In this document: one piece after another, positions 55,397 through 64,000 of the stretch
Numbering within the stretch: the first letter of the stretch is position 1
Layout: each line of letters starts with the position of its first letter
Assembly: GCF_017873095.1 (NCBI RefSeq)
Contig: NZ_JAGGJU010000004.1
Span: forward strand, 310,001-374,000
DNA from: Heterorhizobium halophytocola
GTDB lineage: Bacteria > Pseudomonadota > Alphaproteobacteria > Rhizobiales > Rhizobiaceae
Length of the DNA: 64,000 bases
Reading direction: 5' to 3'
Translations under genes and position numbers: made by a program
The notes under the pieces: model-generated
What the model was told of the DNA's origin: nothing
Database searches by the model: none
What the model saw: the letters and a program-made list of their open reading frames with translations, nothing else

Positions 55397-56770
55397 ATGG
55401 CCCGTGATACCACCGACGACACACCGATCCACGCGGTTGAAGAACTTGTCGCCTACCTGGCCGAGGGCTGCAAACCGGAAAGCGATTTCCGCATCGGCAC
55501 CGAGCACGAGAAGTTCGCCTTCTTCAAGGATAGCCACGCGCCCGTCCCCTATCACGGCGATGCCTCGATCTCGGCCCTTCTGACCGGCATGCAGTCGCGG
55601 CTCGGCTGGGAGCCGATCATGGACGGCGACAACATCATCGGCCTTGCCGGCGGCAGTGGCGAAGGCGCGATCTCGATCGAGCCCGGCGGCCAGTTCGAAC
55701 TCTCCGGTGCGCCGGTCGAGACCCTGCACGAGACCTGTCGCGAGTCGAACCAGCATCTGGCGATGCTGCGCGAAATCGCAGAACCGATGGGCATCCGTTT
55801 TCTCGGCATCGGCGGCAGCCCGAAATGGACCCTGACCGAAACGCCGCGCATGCCGAAATCCCGCTATGACATCATGACCCGCTACATGCCGAAGGTCGGC
55901 ACCAAGGGCCTGGACATGATGTACCGCACCTGCACCATCCAGGTGAATCTCGACTTCTCCTCGGAAGCCGACATGCGCAAGAAGATGCGCGTGGGCATGA
56001 AGCTGCAGCCGATCGCGACGGCGCTCTTTGCCTCCTCGCCGTTTACCGAGGGCACGCTGAACGGGCTCAAGTCCTGGCGCGGCGACATCTGGGGCGACGT
56101 GGACAACAACCGTTCCGGCGTGCCGCCGTTTACGCTCACCGACGATTTCGGCTTTGCCGACTATGTCGAATGGGCGCTGGACGTGCCGATGTATTTCATC
56201 GTCCGCGACGGCCGCTACCGCGACTGTACCGCAATCACCTTCCGCCAGTTCATGGCCGGAGCGCTGAAGGGCGAGATCGCCGCCTGGGAACCGACCATGG
56301 GCGACTGGACCAATCACCTGTCGACACTCTTCCCCGACGTCAGGCTGAAGCGCTTTCTCGAAATGCGCGGTGCCGACGGCGGCCCTTGGCGGCGCATCTG
56401 CGCCCTGTCTTCGTTCTGGGTCGGCCTGCTCTACGACGGCGAAGCACTCGACGCGGCAGACCAGTATACCAAGGACTGGGGCTATGACGACGTGATCGGC
56501 CTGCGCAACACCGTGCCCGCCGGCGGCCTCGACGCGGCGCTTGGCAATCGCAGCGTCCACGCCATCGCCCGGGACCTTGTCGGCCTGTCGCGCGACGGCC
56601 TGAAGCGCCGCGGCCGGCTCAATGCCGAAGGTCAGGACGAAGGCGTCTTCCTCGCCTCTCTCGACGAGATCCTCGCCAAGCGCGGCACGCTTGCCGACGA
56701 CCTTATCGGCTTGTTCAACGGCAGGTGGAACGGCTCGGTCGAACCGGTATTCGAAGAATACCAATACTAA
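55397..56770 (+). CDS. gshA: Glutamate-cysteine ligase (plant/alphaproteobacterial type)
   Basis: The first enzyme of glutathione synthesis, 457 residues, of the plant-like class. FRIGTEHEKFAF holds the conserved Glu pair, and IGLAGGSGEGAISIEPGGQFELSG and MMYRTCTIQVNLDF contribute to the metal and ATP sites. Cysteines include the one in YRTCT. It is monocistronic or follows rsmE by 153 bases. Together with the GST, catalase and the Kef-type antiporter it points to glutathione-based redox and ion homeostasis. Confidence 0.95.
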   Translation: MARDTTDDTPIHAVEELVAYLAEGCKPESDFRIGTEHEKFAFFKDSHAPVPYHGDASISALLTGMQSRLGWEPIMDGDNIIGLAGGSGEGAISIEPGGQFELSGAPVETLHETCRESNQHLAMLREIAEPMGIRFLGIGGSPKWTLTETPRMPKSRYDIMTRYMPKVGTKGLDMMYRTCTIQVNLDFSSEADMRKKMRVGMKLQPIATALFASSPFTEGTLNGLKSWRGDIWGDVDNNRSGVPPFTLTDDFGFADYVEWALDVPMYFIVRDGRYRDCTAITFRQFMAGALKGEIAAWEPTMGDWTNHLSTLFPDVRLKRFLEMRGADGGPWRRICALSSFWVGLLYDGEALDAADQYTKDWGYDDVIGLRNTVPAGGLDAALGNRSVHAIARDLVGLSRDGLKRRGRLNAEGQDEGVFLASLDEILAKRGTLADDLIGLFNGRWNGSVEPVFEEYQY

Positions 56771-56898
56771 CCGTCGGAGATTCCAGAAGGTTTAGACCTC
56801 GCCGGCTTCCGGTTTGATAGAAAAGCCTGTTTGCACCGCGTCCTTTCCGGTTATAGTGCGCCGAAACCCATGTTTCAGCGTAAAGGAGAGGACCACCC

Positions 56899-57849
56899 AT
56901 GCTGCCACTGTTCGATATGATGCTTCGCGCCCAGAACGGTAAGGCCATGGAGGCGATGGCGTCCCAGTTCAACCTTGCGCAGGAACAGGCGGCCCAGGCG
57001 ATGGCCGCCCTGACGCCGGCATTTTCCTCGGGCCTGAAACGGTCGGCCAGCAATCCGTATGACTATACGAGCCTGTGGCAGACGCTGTCGTCGGGAAATT
57101 ATGCCAAATATTTCGAGGACATGAACAAGGCCTTCACGCCGCAGGGCATGGCCGACGGCAATTCCGTGCTGGAACAGCTGTTCGGCTCGAAGGAGGTCTC
57201 CCGCGCCATCGCCGCCCAGGCGGCCCAGGTGACCGGCATCGGTCAGGAAATCTACAAGCAGATGATGCCGGTGATGGCCGGAACCCTGATGGGCGGCCTG
57301 TTCAAGCAGGCGACCGGCCAGATGAACATGGCGAACAACCCGTTTGCCAACGGCCCGATGGCCCAGATGACGCAGCAGTGGCTCGAGAACACCGGCTTTG
57401 CCCCGAAGAAGCCGGAACCGCAGGCGATGAATCCGTTCGACAATCCCTTCACCCAGGCCTTCCAGCAGATGATGGGCATGGGCACCAAGAAGGAAGCCGA
57501 GCCCGCTGCGAACCCGTTTGCCGGCAATCCCTTCTTCGACAACCCCTTCGTGAAGAGCCTCCAGGATATGATGGGGGGCACGGCCCCGACAGCCGAAGCC
57601 GATGCCAAGGACAAGAAAGCGCAGCCGAAGTCGAAGACAAAGCCTGCGGAGGATGCCGCGGCAATGAGCGCGCCGTTCACCGACATGATGAATTCGATGT
57701 TCGACAGCGGACTGGAAGTGCAGAAGAACTACCAGAAGGCCGTCGAGCAGATCATGGATGGCTACATGAACGACCGCACGCCGGCAGACAGCGCGACGGA
57801 CGGGGACGATGCCCCGGCCGATCCGTCGGTCACACCGAAGGGCAATTAA
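56899..57849 (+). CDS. DUF937 family protein with NPF-rich middle
   Basis: A 316-residue protein. The first 135 residues, with MLPLFDMMLRAQNGKAMEAMASQFNLAQEQAAQAMAAL and VLEQLFGSKEVSRAIAAQAAQVTGIG, match the DUF937 fold. A low-complexity middle carries six NPF tripeptides in about 65 residues (NPFANGP, NPFDNPF, NPFAGNPFFDNPF). A Lys/Ala-rich stretch and a hydrophilic tail follow. There is no signal peptide or membrane segment. Function unknown. AAAGGAGAGG supports the ATG. It is followed by a bidirectional terminator. Confidence 0.82.
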   Translation: MLPLFDMMLRAQNGKAMEAMASQFNLAQEQAAQAMAALTPAFSSGLKRSASNPYDYTSLWQTLSSGNYAKYFEDMNKAFTPQGMADGNSVLEQLFGSKEVSRAIAAQAAQVTGIGQEIYKQMMPVMAGTLMGGLFKQATGQMNMANNPFANGPMAQMTQQWLENTGFAPKKPEPQAMNPFDNPFTQAFQQMMGMGTKKEAEPAANPFAGNPFFDNPFVKSLQDMMGGTAPTAEADAKDKKAQPKSKTKPAEDAAAMSAPFTDMMNSMFDSGLEVQKNYQKAVEQIMDGYMNDRTPADSATDGDDAPADPSVTPKGN

Positions 57850-57876
57850 CCCCCTCCGTCCTTATCCAGTCCACGT

Positions 57877-57913
57877 AAAAGACCGCCGGCGCGTTTTGAT
57901 CCGGCGGTCTTTT
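57877..57913. terminator. Bidirectional terminator between DUF937 gene and chemoreceptor gene
   Basis: A perfect 13-bp stem AAAAGACCGCCGG/CCGGCGGTCTTTT with an 11-base loop and T-tracts on both sides. It can end both convergent genes. Confidence 0.92.
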
Positions 57914-57939
57914 CATATCGATGACAGCGCTTGTCTGGC

Positions 57940-60363
57940 TCAGAACTCTTCCCAGTCCTTGTTCGTCTCGGCATTGGAAGCCGCAGCCTTTGCACCGCCC
58001 AGCCCGGCCGTCAGCCGGTTCATCAGGGAGCGGGCCGGTGAGGCTGCGGGCTTCTGCCCTTCGGTCGCAACCGCGAGGCGCGCGGCCGATGCCGGCCGGT
58101 CGCCCGATGCGTGGCCATGACCCTCGCTCGCCTCTACCGCGAAGTGACCGACCAGCTGCGACAGGCCGTCGGCATCGCCTGACAGCTGGCGCATTTCGGC
58201 ATTGGTCTGCTGGGCCGCCTGCGCATTCTTGGCGGTTGCCTCCTCGATCCGGCCAACTGCGGCGTTGATCTCCTTCAGCCCCGACGATTGCTGGCGCGCG
58301 GCACCGGCAATCGAATGGATATGATCGTTGATCTCGACCACCTGACCGGCGATCGTCGACAGCGCCTGCCCGGTCTGCTGCACGAGGTCGACACCGCTTG
58401 CCACTTCCGCGCCGGATTTGGTGATCAGCTGCTTGATATCCTTGGCGGCGTTGGCGGAGCGCTGGGCGAGTTCGCGCACCTCCTGCGCGACAACCGCAAA
58501 GCCCTTGCCGGCCTCGCCGGCCCGCGCCGCCTCGACACCGGCATTAAGCGCCAGCAGGTTCGTCTGGAAGGCGATCTCGTCGATCACATTGATGATCTTG
58601 GAGATTTCGCTCGAGGCGTTCTTGATCCGCTCCATCGCGCTGACCGCATCGCCGACGATCTCGCCGGACTGGTCGGAATTGGTACGGGCATCTGCCGCGA
58701 GCCTGGAAGCCGTCTCGGCCCGTTCGGAGGAATGGCGGATGGCGTCCATGATCTGGCGGATCGCGGTCGATGTCTCCTCCAGTGCGGCGGCCTGCTCCTC
58801 GGTGCGGCGCGACAGGTCGTCGGTGAGCGTACCCACCTTGCGGCTCTTGCCGTTGATCTCGACGACATTGCCGCGCACGGAGGAAATGGTCTGCGACAGG
58901 CGTTCCAGCGAGGCATTGAAATCGAGCCGCAACCGGTCCAGCCCCGAGGCGAAGGGGCGTGTGATCGTTGCCGTCAGGTCGCCCTCGGCCAGCCGGTGCA
59001 GGGCCTTGCCCAGCACGTCGATCGCCTCGGCAAGTTCAGCCTGTTCGGCCGCCCGCTCGGTCTCGCGCAGCTGGCGCTCGCTCTCGCTGGAATGGCGCCG
59101 GGTCTCGGCCTCCTTTTCCAGCGACTGCTTGTCGAGTTCGGCCTGGCGGAAGATCGCCACCGAGCGGACCATGTCGCCGATCTCGTCCTGACGCTCCTGT
59201 CCCTTCGGCTCGATGCTGGTGTCGCCGCCGGCCAGTGCCTGCATGGCGCCGACCACGTCGGAAATCGGCTTGGTGATGCTGCGGGCGAAGATCACCGCGA
59301 CGATGGCGCCGACGACGATCAGCAGCAGGCCGAAGCCGATCGACCAGAGGGCAGCGGAGAAGATCTCGCCCCCGATCTCGCTTTCGCCGATCAGGGCCAC
59401 CACCGCCCATCGGTTGCCGGCAAATTCCAGCGGCACAGCGGCCGCATAGCTCATCATGCCGCGGTAGCCATCGAGAATGCCGGTGGTTTCCTGACCATCG
59501 AGCGCCTTTTTCACCACGGTGTCGGCGAGCTTCGAGGTCATCGAATCGTCTTCCGCTGTCAGCGTGCTGTCGTTGACCATCAGCCCGGTCGGACCAAGCA
59601 GAATGGTTTCGCCGGTCTGGCCAAGCCCCTTGCGGTTGGCATAGATGGCATTGAAACGGCTGTTCGACAGTCCGTAAGCCAGAACGCCGATCGAGCGGCC
59701 GTTCTGCAGCATCGGATAGGCGATGAAGGAGACCGCCTTGCCGCCGGCCGGCTCGTAAGGCTCGAAGTTCGACATCGCCGCCTCAGCGGACCCGGCGTCC
59801 TTGCCTTCCATCGCCTTGCGGAAGGCCTGTCCGAGACCGCTGTCCTTGTAGGGACCGGTCGTCAGATTGGTGGCGAAGTCGCGTTCCTTCATCGCGCTGT
59901 AGACGATCTCGCCGGTCGGGCTGATCAGGAAAAGGTCATAGTAATCCTGCGCCTGCAGATGCGAGAGCAGGATCTTGTGATACTGGCGATGGGCACGGTC
60001 GTAATTGTCCTTGCCCGGATTTTCCAGCTTGAACTTCTCGCCGGCCGGATTGGGATTGTCGTCGATATAGCGCGTCTGCAATTCGCCCGTCGGATCCTCG
60101 CCAAGCTTGCGCCAGGCGCCGTTGAAGCCGAAAAAGCCCTGCTGCGTGGTGAAGTTGGAGGCCAGCGCCTCCACGTCGAGCCGGACGCCCTGCAGATATT
60201 CGCGGGCCTCGTTGCGGCGCCCGTCAGCCGTCGCCTCCAGTTTCTGGTAGACCTGGTTCTTGAGCGTCTCGCTTTCCAGATAAAGATTGATGATCAAAGA
60301 GGCGCTCAGCGAAACAAGCGCGAACAAAGCCGCTGCCGCGGGCAGCTTCCTTGAGATCCGCAT
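57940..60363 (-). CDS. Methyl-accepting chemotaxis protein with CheR-docking C-terminus
   Basis: An 807-residue transmembrane chemoreceptor: TM1 (about 9-29), a large periplasmic Cache-type sensor (about 30-325), TM2 (about 330-352), a HAMP domain (about 353-405), and a long coiled-coil signalling domain with the hairpin tip EIAFQTNLLALNAGVEAARAGEAGKGFAVVAQEVRELAQR. The last residues are NKDWEEF; the DWEEF pentapeptide is of the type that tethers CheR and CheB. The sensor has YEPAGGKAVSFIAYPML and GPTGLMVND. Ligand unknown. No other chemotaxis gene lies in the window. Confidence 0.95.
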   Translation of the reverse strand: MRISRKLPAAAALFALVSLSASLIINLYLESETLKNQVYQKLEATADGRRNEAREYLQGVRLDVEALASNFTTQQGFFGFNGAWRKLGEDPTGELQTRYIDDNPNPAGEKFKLENPGKDNYDRAHRQYHKILLSHLQAQDYYDLFLISPTGEIVYSAMKERDFATNLTTGPYKDSGLGQAFRKAMEGKDAGSAEAAMSNFEPYEPAGGKAVSFIAYPMLQNGRSIGVLAYGLSNSRFNAIYANRKGLGQTGETILLGPTGLMVNDSTLTAEDDSMTSKLADTVVKKALDGQETTGILDGYRGMMSYAAAVPLEFAGNRWAVVALIGESEIGGEIFSAALWSIGFGLLLIVVGAIVAVIFARSITKPISDVVGAMQALAGGDTSIEPKGQERQDEIGDMVRSVAIFRQAELDKQSLEKEAETRRHSSESERQLRETERAAEQAELAEAIDVLGKALHRLAEGDLTATITRPFASGLDRLRLDFNASLERLSQTISSVRGNVVEINGKSRKVGTLTDDLSRRTEEQAAALEETSTAIRQIMDAIRHSSERAETASRLAADARTNSDQSGEIVGDAVSAMERIKNASSEISKIINVIDEIAFQTNLLALNAGVEAARAGEAGKGFAVVAQEVRELAQRSANAAKDIKQLITKSGAEVASGVDLVQQTGQALSTIAGQVVEINDHIHSIAGAARQQSSGLKEINAAVGRIEEATAKNAQAAQQTNAEMRQLSGDADGLSQLVGHFAVEASEGHGHASGDRPASAARLAVATEGQKPAASPARSLMNRLTAGLGGAKAAASNAETNKDWEEF

Positions 60364-60506
60364 GGATGGTGCTCCGATGGAAAAAGGTCAGTGTCATGTT
60401 GACCAAAGTATTTTTTTGCAGTCCCCCCTCGGACCTGCATTCAGGCCGGAGCTTTGCACGCCGTGGTTTATAATCGGTTAGTATTTTAGGGCAGGTTCAG
60501 GCATGC

Positions 60507-60543
60507 AAAAAGCCCGACGCGATCCTTGAAGACGGCGTCGGGC
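60507..60543 (-). terminator. Intrinsic terminator of the DUF1127 gene
   Basis: A 9-bp GC stem GCCCGACGC/GCGTCGGGC past the DUF1127 stop, followed on the minus strand by TTTTTGC. It also lies upstream of the chemoreceptor promoter. Confidence 0.8.
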
Positions 60544-60591
60544 AAAGTGCAGGGCTATGGCTTCACCCTGCGGGGATGGGACATGCAAAGA

Positions 60592-60870
60592 TCAGAGGCT
60601 GGCGACACTGCGGTGACGGGCAAGCCGTGCAAGATCGACTGTCGGATCACCGATCAGTCCGGCCCTGGCGAATACGCTGTCGAGATCGGAGCGCGTCAGG
60701 CCGATATCGGCCAGCGCATGGTCGTCGAGATCGCAGAGGCGCTGGGCGGCACGGCGGTTGACGATCATCTGCCAGCGGCCTGCCACACGCGTCAGGACGG
60801 CCACGACCACATTGGTGCTCAGGGCAACCGGCTGGGCGGCGGTAGCTGGGCTGAACGCAACGGTAGACAT
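60592..60870 (-). CDS. DUF1127 small protein
   Basis: A 92-residue protein with the DUF1127 helix-turn-helix-like C-terminal motif RRAAQRLCDLDDHALADIGLTRSDL (about 39-63). I use Met7 of the longer frame (ATG at 60870), because AAGGA lies eight bases before it. DUF1127 proteins are small, basic and linked to stress, phosphate and carbon metabolism in rhizobia. It is divergent from a LysR regulator, and its leader carries two alternative hairpins. In Brucella a LysR regulator, VtlR, activates several DUF1127 genes, so this neighbour may be the regulator. Confidence 0.87.
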   Translation of the reverse strand: MSTVAFSPATAAQPVALSTNVVVAVLTRVAGRWQMIVNRRAAQRLCDLDDHALADIGLTRSDLDSVFARAGLIGDPTVDLARLARHRSVASL

Positions 60871-60919
60871 GGCAATTCGTCCTTTCATGTCGACGACGGG
60901 ATCATTTTGACGATCGGGA

Positions 60920-60990
60920 GCAAAGCCTCCTCTCCGAGGCTTTGCAGGCGGCGGACCTTGGGGAATCGATCGGGGATCGAACCTCGGAGA
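60920..60990 (-). promoter_or_regulatory. Alternative hairpins in the DUF1127 leader
   Basis: GCAAAGCCT (60920-60928) pairs with AGGCTTTGC (60937-60945). The segment TCTCCGAGG (60931-60939), inside that first hairpin, can instead pair with CCTCGGAGA (60982-60990). The two foldings exclude each other. The leader is read on the minus strand before the DUF1127 ATG, so the choice could influence translation or transcription. Confidence 0.5.
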
Positions 60991-61088
60991 GGATCACTTG
61001 ACGAGCAGCAAGATGGCGAAAGCCTATTGATCAGTCCAACGAATGTTTTTAATGGTAATCATCAAAGCTAATGATGTGGAACCAGGCA

Positions 61089-62042
61089 ATGTCCGCACCC
61101 CTCGATATCGACCAGTTGCATACCTTCATCGCCATCATCGACAGCGGCAGCTTCACCAAGGCTGCCGGCCGGGTGTTCAAGACGCAATCGGCCGTTTCGA
61201 TGCAGATGCGCCGGCTGGAGGAGCGGATCGGCAAGCAGCTGTTCATGAAGGACGGACGCGGCAACCGGCTGACGGCCGAGGGCGAGAAGCTGCTGAACTA
61301 TGCCCGCCGGATCATCCGGCTGAACGACGAGGCGCTGGCCGCCTTCGACGACAGCCGCCTGGAAGGCACGCTCCGGATCGGCACGCCGGACGATTATGCC
61401 GACCGTTACATGCCGGAGATCATCGGCCGTTTCGCCAAAAGCCATCCGAATGTCGAGCTCTATATCGTTTGCGAACCCTCTGTCGACCTGGCGGAGAAGA
61501 TGGCCCGCGGCGAACTGGACATCGCGCTCGTCACCCATAATCCGCGCGCGCGGACCTCGGATGTGGTGCGCACCGAGCCACTCTGCTGGGTGTTTTCGGC
61601 CAACCACCCGCTGCCGGACAATGCCCCGGTGCCGCTGGCCGTCGGTCGCCGCGACTGCAACTGGCGCCAGCTCGCCTGTTCGGCGCTTGATGCGGCCGGG
61701 CGCGAACACCAGATCCTGTTTACCAGCTGGTCGTCGACCGTCGTCGCCTCGGCGGTGCTGGCCGGCATGGCGGTCTCCGTGCTGCCGGAATCGGCCTTGC
61801 GCACCGGCATGCGGGTGCTGACGAATGCCGACGGCTTCCCCTCGCTGCCACCGGTGCAGATCGGCATCATGAAGCGCCCCGGGTTTTCCGCGACGCTCAC
61901 CAATGCGATCACCGATCACATCGCGGCCTGTCTCGACAATATCACGCCGGTGTCGAACGATCTGGACAGCGACGGCGACCTGAAGCTGATGCCCCGCCAG
62001 ATCGGACGGGCGCGGTCGGCGCAGATCCTGCCGAGCTGGTAG
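61089..62042 (+). CDS. LysR-family regulator (LsrB/VtlR-like)
   Basis: A LysR regulator of 317 residues from the ATG at 61089 (323 from an earlier ATG at 61071). The helix-turn-helix has SFTKAAGRVFKTQSAVSMQMRRLEERIGKQLF, and the effector domain has LEGTLRIGTPDDYADRYMPEIIGRFAKSHPNVE and AVLAGMAVSVLPESALRTGMRVL. From memory these match the LsrB/VtlR group, regulators of envelope and oxidative-stress functions and of small RNAs and DUF1127 proteins in rhizobia and Brucella. No AbcR small RNA is evident in the adjacent gap. The divergent DUF1127 gene is the likely target. Confidence 0.85.
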   Translation: MSAPLDIDQLHTFIAIIDSGSFTKAAGRVFKTQSAVSMQMRRLEERIGKQLFMKDGRGNRLTAEGEKLLNYARRIIRLNDEALAAFDDSRLEGTLRIGTPDDYADRYMPEIIGRFAKSHPNVELYIVCEPSVDLAEKMARGELDIALVTHNPRARTSDVVRTEPLCWVFSANHPLPDNAPVPLAVGRRDCNWRQLACSALDAAGREHQILFTSWSSTVVASAVLAGMAVSVLPESALRTGMRVLTNADGFPSLPPVQIGIMKRPGFSATLTNAITDHIAACLDNITPVSNDLDSDGDLKLMPRQIGRARSAQILPSW

Positions 62043-62103
62043 GGTTGTCCGGCGCGCCGGCGGCTCCGCCGGCTGCCGGCATCCCGCCCGGGAAGGCCCC
62101 GTC

Positions 62104-62727
62104 TTAGGGCGTGAACATGCCCTTGCGGACCATGACCTTCCACTCCTCGAGCAGCCGGACTGCCACCTCGTCGGTTTCCTGCATCGCGCGGCGCGCCAGC
62201 GCGCCCGAGAGCTCGACATAGATCTGGCTGCGGGCCTTCAGGTCAATATCCGTGCCGGCGGGCATGAGGCGCTTGAAATGGCGCACGAGAATGTCGGCCA
62301 GCCGTTCGGCGTGATTGATGTTCAGCCGCTGCAGGTCACGGTCGGATTTGGCGGCCTGCCAGACCGGCAGATAGACAGGATCGTTGCGAAAGACATCGTA
62401 GAACTGGCAGACGGCAGCAACCAGCAGCGCCTCGGCCTCTTCGAGCGTCTGCACGGCGCCGAACACGCGCTCGGCTCCGGTCTCGACACGTTCGGTATGG
62501 CGATCATGCAGCGCCTTCAACACCGCCGCGCGCGAGGGAAAGAACTGGTAGAGAGACCCGATCGGCACGCCCGCGGCATGCGCGAGCTCCGTCATCTTCA
62601 GCCCCTCGACCCCCTCCTTCCAGACGATATCGGTGGCCGCCGCGAGGATGGCGTCGAGCCGCTGCATGCTGCGCTCCTGCTGCGGCTGCTTGCGCTGAAG
62701 CAGTCTGTCGTTCCGTGGGTCTCCCAT
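62104..62727 (-). CDS. TetR/AcrR family transcriptional regulator
   Basis: A 207-residue regulator with an N-terminal helix-turn-helix: RLDAILAAATDIVWKEGVEGLKMTELAHAAGVPIGSLYQFFPSRAAVLKAL (about 22-72). The C-terminal helical domain binds an unknown ligand. The ATG at 62727 follows AGGA seven bases upstream; the frame extends further upstream without support. It lies downstream of the catalase gene, separated by a terminator and about 270 bases. Its own targets are not identifiable here. Confidence 0.9.
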   Translation of the reverse strand: MGDPRNDRLLQRKQPQQERSMQRLDAILAAATDIVWKEGVEGLKMTELAHAAGVPIGSLYQFFPSRAAVLKALHDRHTERVETGAERVFGAVQTLEEAEALLVAAVCQFYDVFRNDPVYLPVWQAAKSDRDLQRLNINHAERLADILVRHFKRLMPAGTDIDLKARSQIYVELSGALARRAMQETDEVAVRLLEEWKVMVRKGMFTP

Positions 62728-62939
62728 TTCGATATCCTCGACAACAACAGAAAAAAGCCGCGAATGACGCCCGTCCTCTCCGACAGACGACAGGCCGTAC
62801 CCGGCGAAGCGGCCAGACATTATCCCTGCGCCCGAGACGAAACAAGCAGGCGCGCGCAAGGCCGCGTCGATGTCGCGACGAGCGTTGCATTTGTCCCTCT
62901 CGCGGCCGCAATCCCGGCCGTCTGCCGCCGGTACGCGAA

Positions 62940-62963
62940 AGGGCGCCCGTTGCCGGGCGCCCT
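62940..62963 (-). terminator. Intrinsic terminator after the catalase gene
   Basis: A perfect 10-bp stem AGGGCGCCCG/CGGGCGCCCT with a four-base loop, about 35 bases past the catalase stop on the minus strand, followed by TTTCGCG. The T-run is short. Confidence 0.75.
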
Positions 62964-62998
62964 ACGATCAGTTCACGGTGTGCACAGCCGCGTCCCGA

Positions 62999-64000
62999 TT
63001 ACTCGGCGGCCTGCGGCGTGTTTTCATCGACCGGGATGCCGTTCGGGTCATAGCCCTCGCCGGCATCGGCCAATGCCTTGCGCACGCCTGCACCATAGTC
63101 CGGATGGACGAGGTCGAAGTGGCGGCACTGGCGCTCCTTGATGTAGTCGGGAACACCCGCCATGGCGCCGGCGATATTGGCGCAGAGGCGCTGGCGCTCG
63201 CCATCATCCATCACCTCGGCAAACAGGGCCCGGACCTGGCTGTAGTCGTCATGGCCGGTGCGATGATCATAACGATCGGCATTGCCGGACACCTTCAGCG
63301 GCGGCTCCTTGGCCGACGGCTGCTCGACCGCGCCGTTGAACGAGTTCGGCTCGTAATAGGCGTTGACGTCGCCGGAGATCGAGCCGCCATAGACGTTCAT
63401 CTCGCCATCGCGGTTGTAGTGATGGACGGGACATTTTGGGCGATTGACCGGGATCTGCTCGTAGTGGGTGCCGAGCCGGTGACGGTGAGCATCCGCATAG
63501 GAGAAGATGCGCGCCTGCAGCATCTTGTCCGGCGACCAGGAAATGCCCGGTACGATATTGGAGGGCGAAAAGGCGGCGTTCTCGATCTCGGAGAAATAAT
63601 TGTCCGGATTGCGGTTCAGCTCGAAATGACCGACATCGATCGGCGGATAGTCGGCATGCGGCCAGACCTTGGTCAGGTCGAACGGGTTGAACGAGCAGGT
63701 CTCGGCCTCGAGTTCCGGCATCACCTGGATCTGCATCTTCCAGCGCGGGAAGCGGCCCTCTTCGATGGTGTTGTAGAGTGCCTCCTGGTAGCCCTCGCGG
63801 GTTTTGCCGACAATCTGCTCGGCCTCGGCATTGGAATAATGCTTGTGGCCCTGCTCGGTCTTGAAGTGGAACTTGACCCAGAAGCGCTCACCGGCATCGT
63901 TCCACAGCGAATAGGTGTGCGAGCCGTAGCCGTTCATGTGCATCGGATCGACCGGCAGGCCGCGGTCCGACATCAGGATGGTGACCTGGTGCAGGCTTTC
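62999..64000 (-). CDS. katA: Monofunctional catalase (5' end outside window)
   Basis: The C-terminal part (about 333 residues) of a heme catalase, running off the right edge. The proximal heme-ligand motif [14 protein letters not shown] with its tyrosine is present, as are [35 protein letters not shown] and [29 protein letters not shown]. The last 60 residues ([15 protein letters not shown]...) form the helical C-terminus of a small-subunit catalase. It should break down hydrogen peroxide in the cytoplasm. An OxyR gene is common beside it in rhizobia, but none is seen on this side. Confidence 0.95.
   Translation of the reverse strand, partial: ESLHQVTILMSDRGLPVDPMHMNGYGSHTYSLWNDAGERFWVKFHFKTEQGHKHYSNAEAEQIVGKTREGYQEALYNTIEEGRFPRWKMQIQVMPELEAETCSFNPFDLTKVWPHADYPPIDVGHFELNRNPDNYFSEIENAAFSPSNIVPGISWSPDKMLQARIFSYADAHRHRLGTHYEQIPVNRPKCPVHHYNRDGEMNVYGGSISGDVNAYYEPNSFNGAVEQPSAKEPPLKVSGNADRYDHRTGHDDYSQVRALFAEVMDDGERQRLCANIAGAMAGVPDYIKERQCRHFDLVHPDYGAGVRKALADAGEGYDPNGIPVDENTPQAAE

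Noticed and set aside
58288..60354. Long open frame (688 codons) opposite the chemoreceptor gene
   Set aside because: It is a mirror of the high-GC coding strand with biased third positions; it has no ribosome site and no family resemblance, whereas the chemoreceptor is unmistakable.
61071..61088. Earlier ATG for the LysR gene
   Set aside because: Six extra codons without a better ribosome site; the ATG at 61089 gives the natural MSAPLDIDQL start, though the choice is not certain.

Overview
The window is ordinary, gene-dense, high-GC chromosome of an alphaproteobacterium. It looks like Rhizobiaceae (the Rhizobium/Agrobacterium group). The pointers are a short-form HisG with HisZ, a CIRCE-controlled groESL, an LpxQ-like lipid A oxidase, the mannosylfructose gene pair known from Agrobacterium, DUF1127/DUF2093/DUF4170 proteins, and a chemoreceptor ending in DWEEF. 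I found no rRNA, tRNA, CRISPR array, prophage, insertion sequence or replication origin. Family names come from motifs and remembered homologues; no database was searched.

Layout. 0-10 kb: the 3' part of mutL, DUF2093, then a minus-strand envelope cluster reading pmbA > cysQ-like > DUF4170 > waaA > HAD > lpxK, and a KefB/C-type antiporter. 10-18 kb: a palindromic intergenic repeat, the rluB > rsmD > patatin run, tadA, an acetyltransferase, a lipoprotein and ileS. 18.5-23 kb: a HicBA-like pair whose antitoxin has an early stop, DUF3311-mctP behind a palindromic operator, ribF, and a NagD-like HAD protein. 23-28 kb: groESL, then a roughly 0.8 kb gene-poor stretch, a PAS-like protein, a GST and DoxX. 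28-34 kb: hisZ > hisG > methyltransferase, a VOC protein, hisS, and a RelBE-like toxin-antitoxin pair followed by an unrecognised Rossmann-like gene. 34-42 kb: two periplasmic metal-type proteins, a LysR/YeiH pair, a HAD protein, two Tag-family glycosylases, two L,D-transpeptidases and LpxQ. 42-49 kb: glcD/glcE/glcF (glycolate oxidase) with DUF4870 inserted and a second copy of the palindromic repeat, a divergent LysR gene, and an ECF sigma factor with an overlapping membrane protein. 49-57 kb: mfpsA-mfppA, a NUDIX hydrolase, a Pit-type phosphate transporter behind a PHO box, rsmE, gshA and a DUF937 protein. 58-64 kb: a chemoreceptor, DUF1127 opposite a LysR regulator, a TetR regulator and the 3' part of a catalase gene.

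How the genes fit together. Much of the window serves envelope building (lpxK, waaA, lpxQ, L,D-transpeptidases) and stress tolerance (groESL, gshA, GST, catalase, Kef-type antiporter, mannosylfructose synthesis). Several regulatory sites are legible: a CIRCE operator before groES, a PHO box before pit, a GGAAC-N16-CGTT promoter of the general-stress (EcfG/RpoE2) type before mfpsA, and a palindrome over the likely DUF3311-mctP start site.

I did not find a convincing undescribed system. The best leads are general-stress control of mannosylfructose synthesis, the disrupted HicB antitoxin with an intact toxin frame, alternative hairpins in the DUF1127 leader, the ECF sigma/DUF6768 pair, and the two palindromic repeats.
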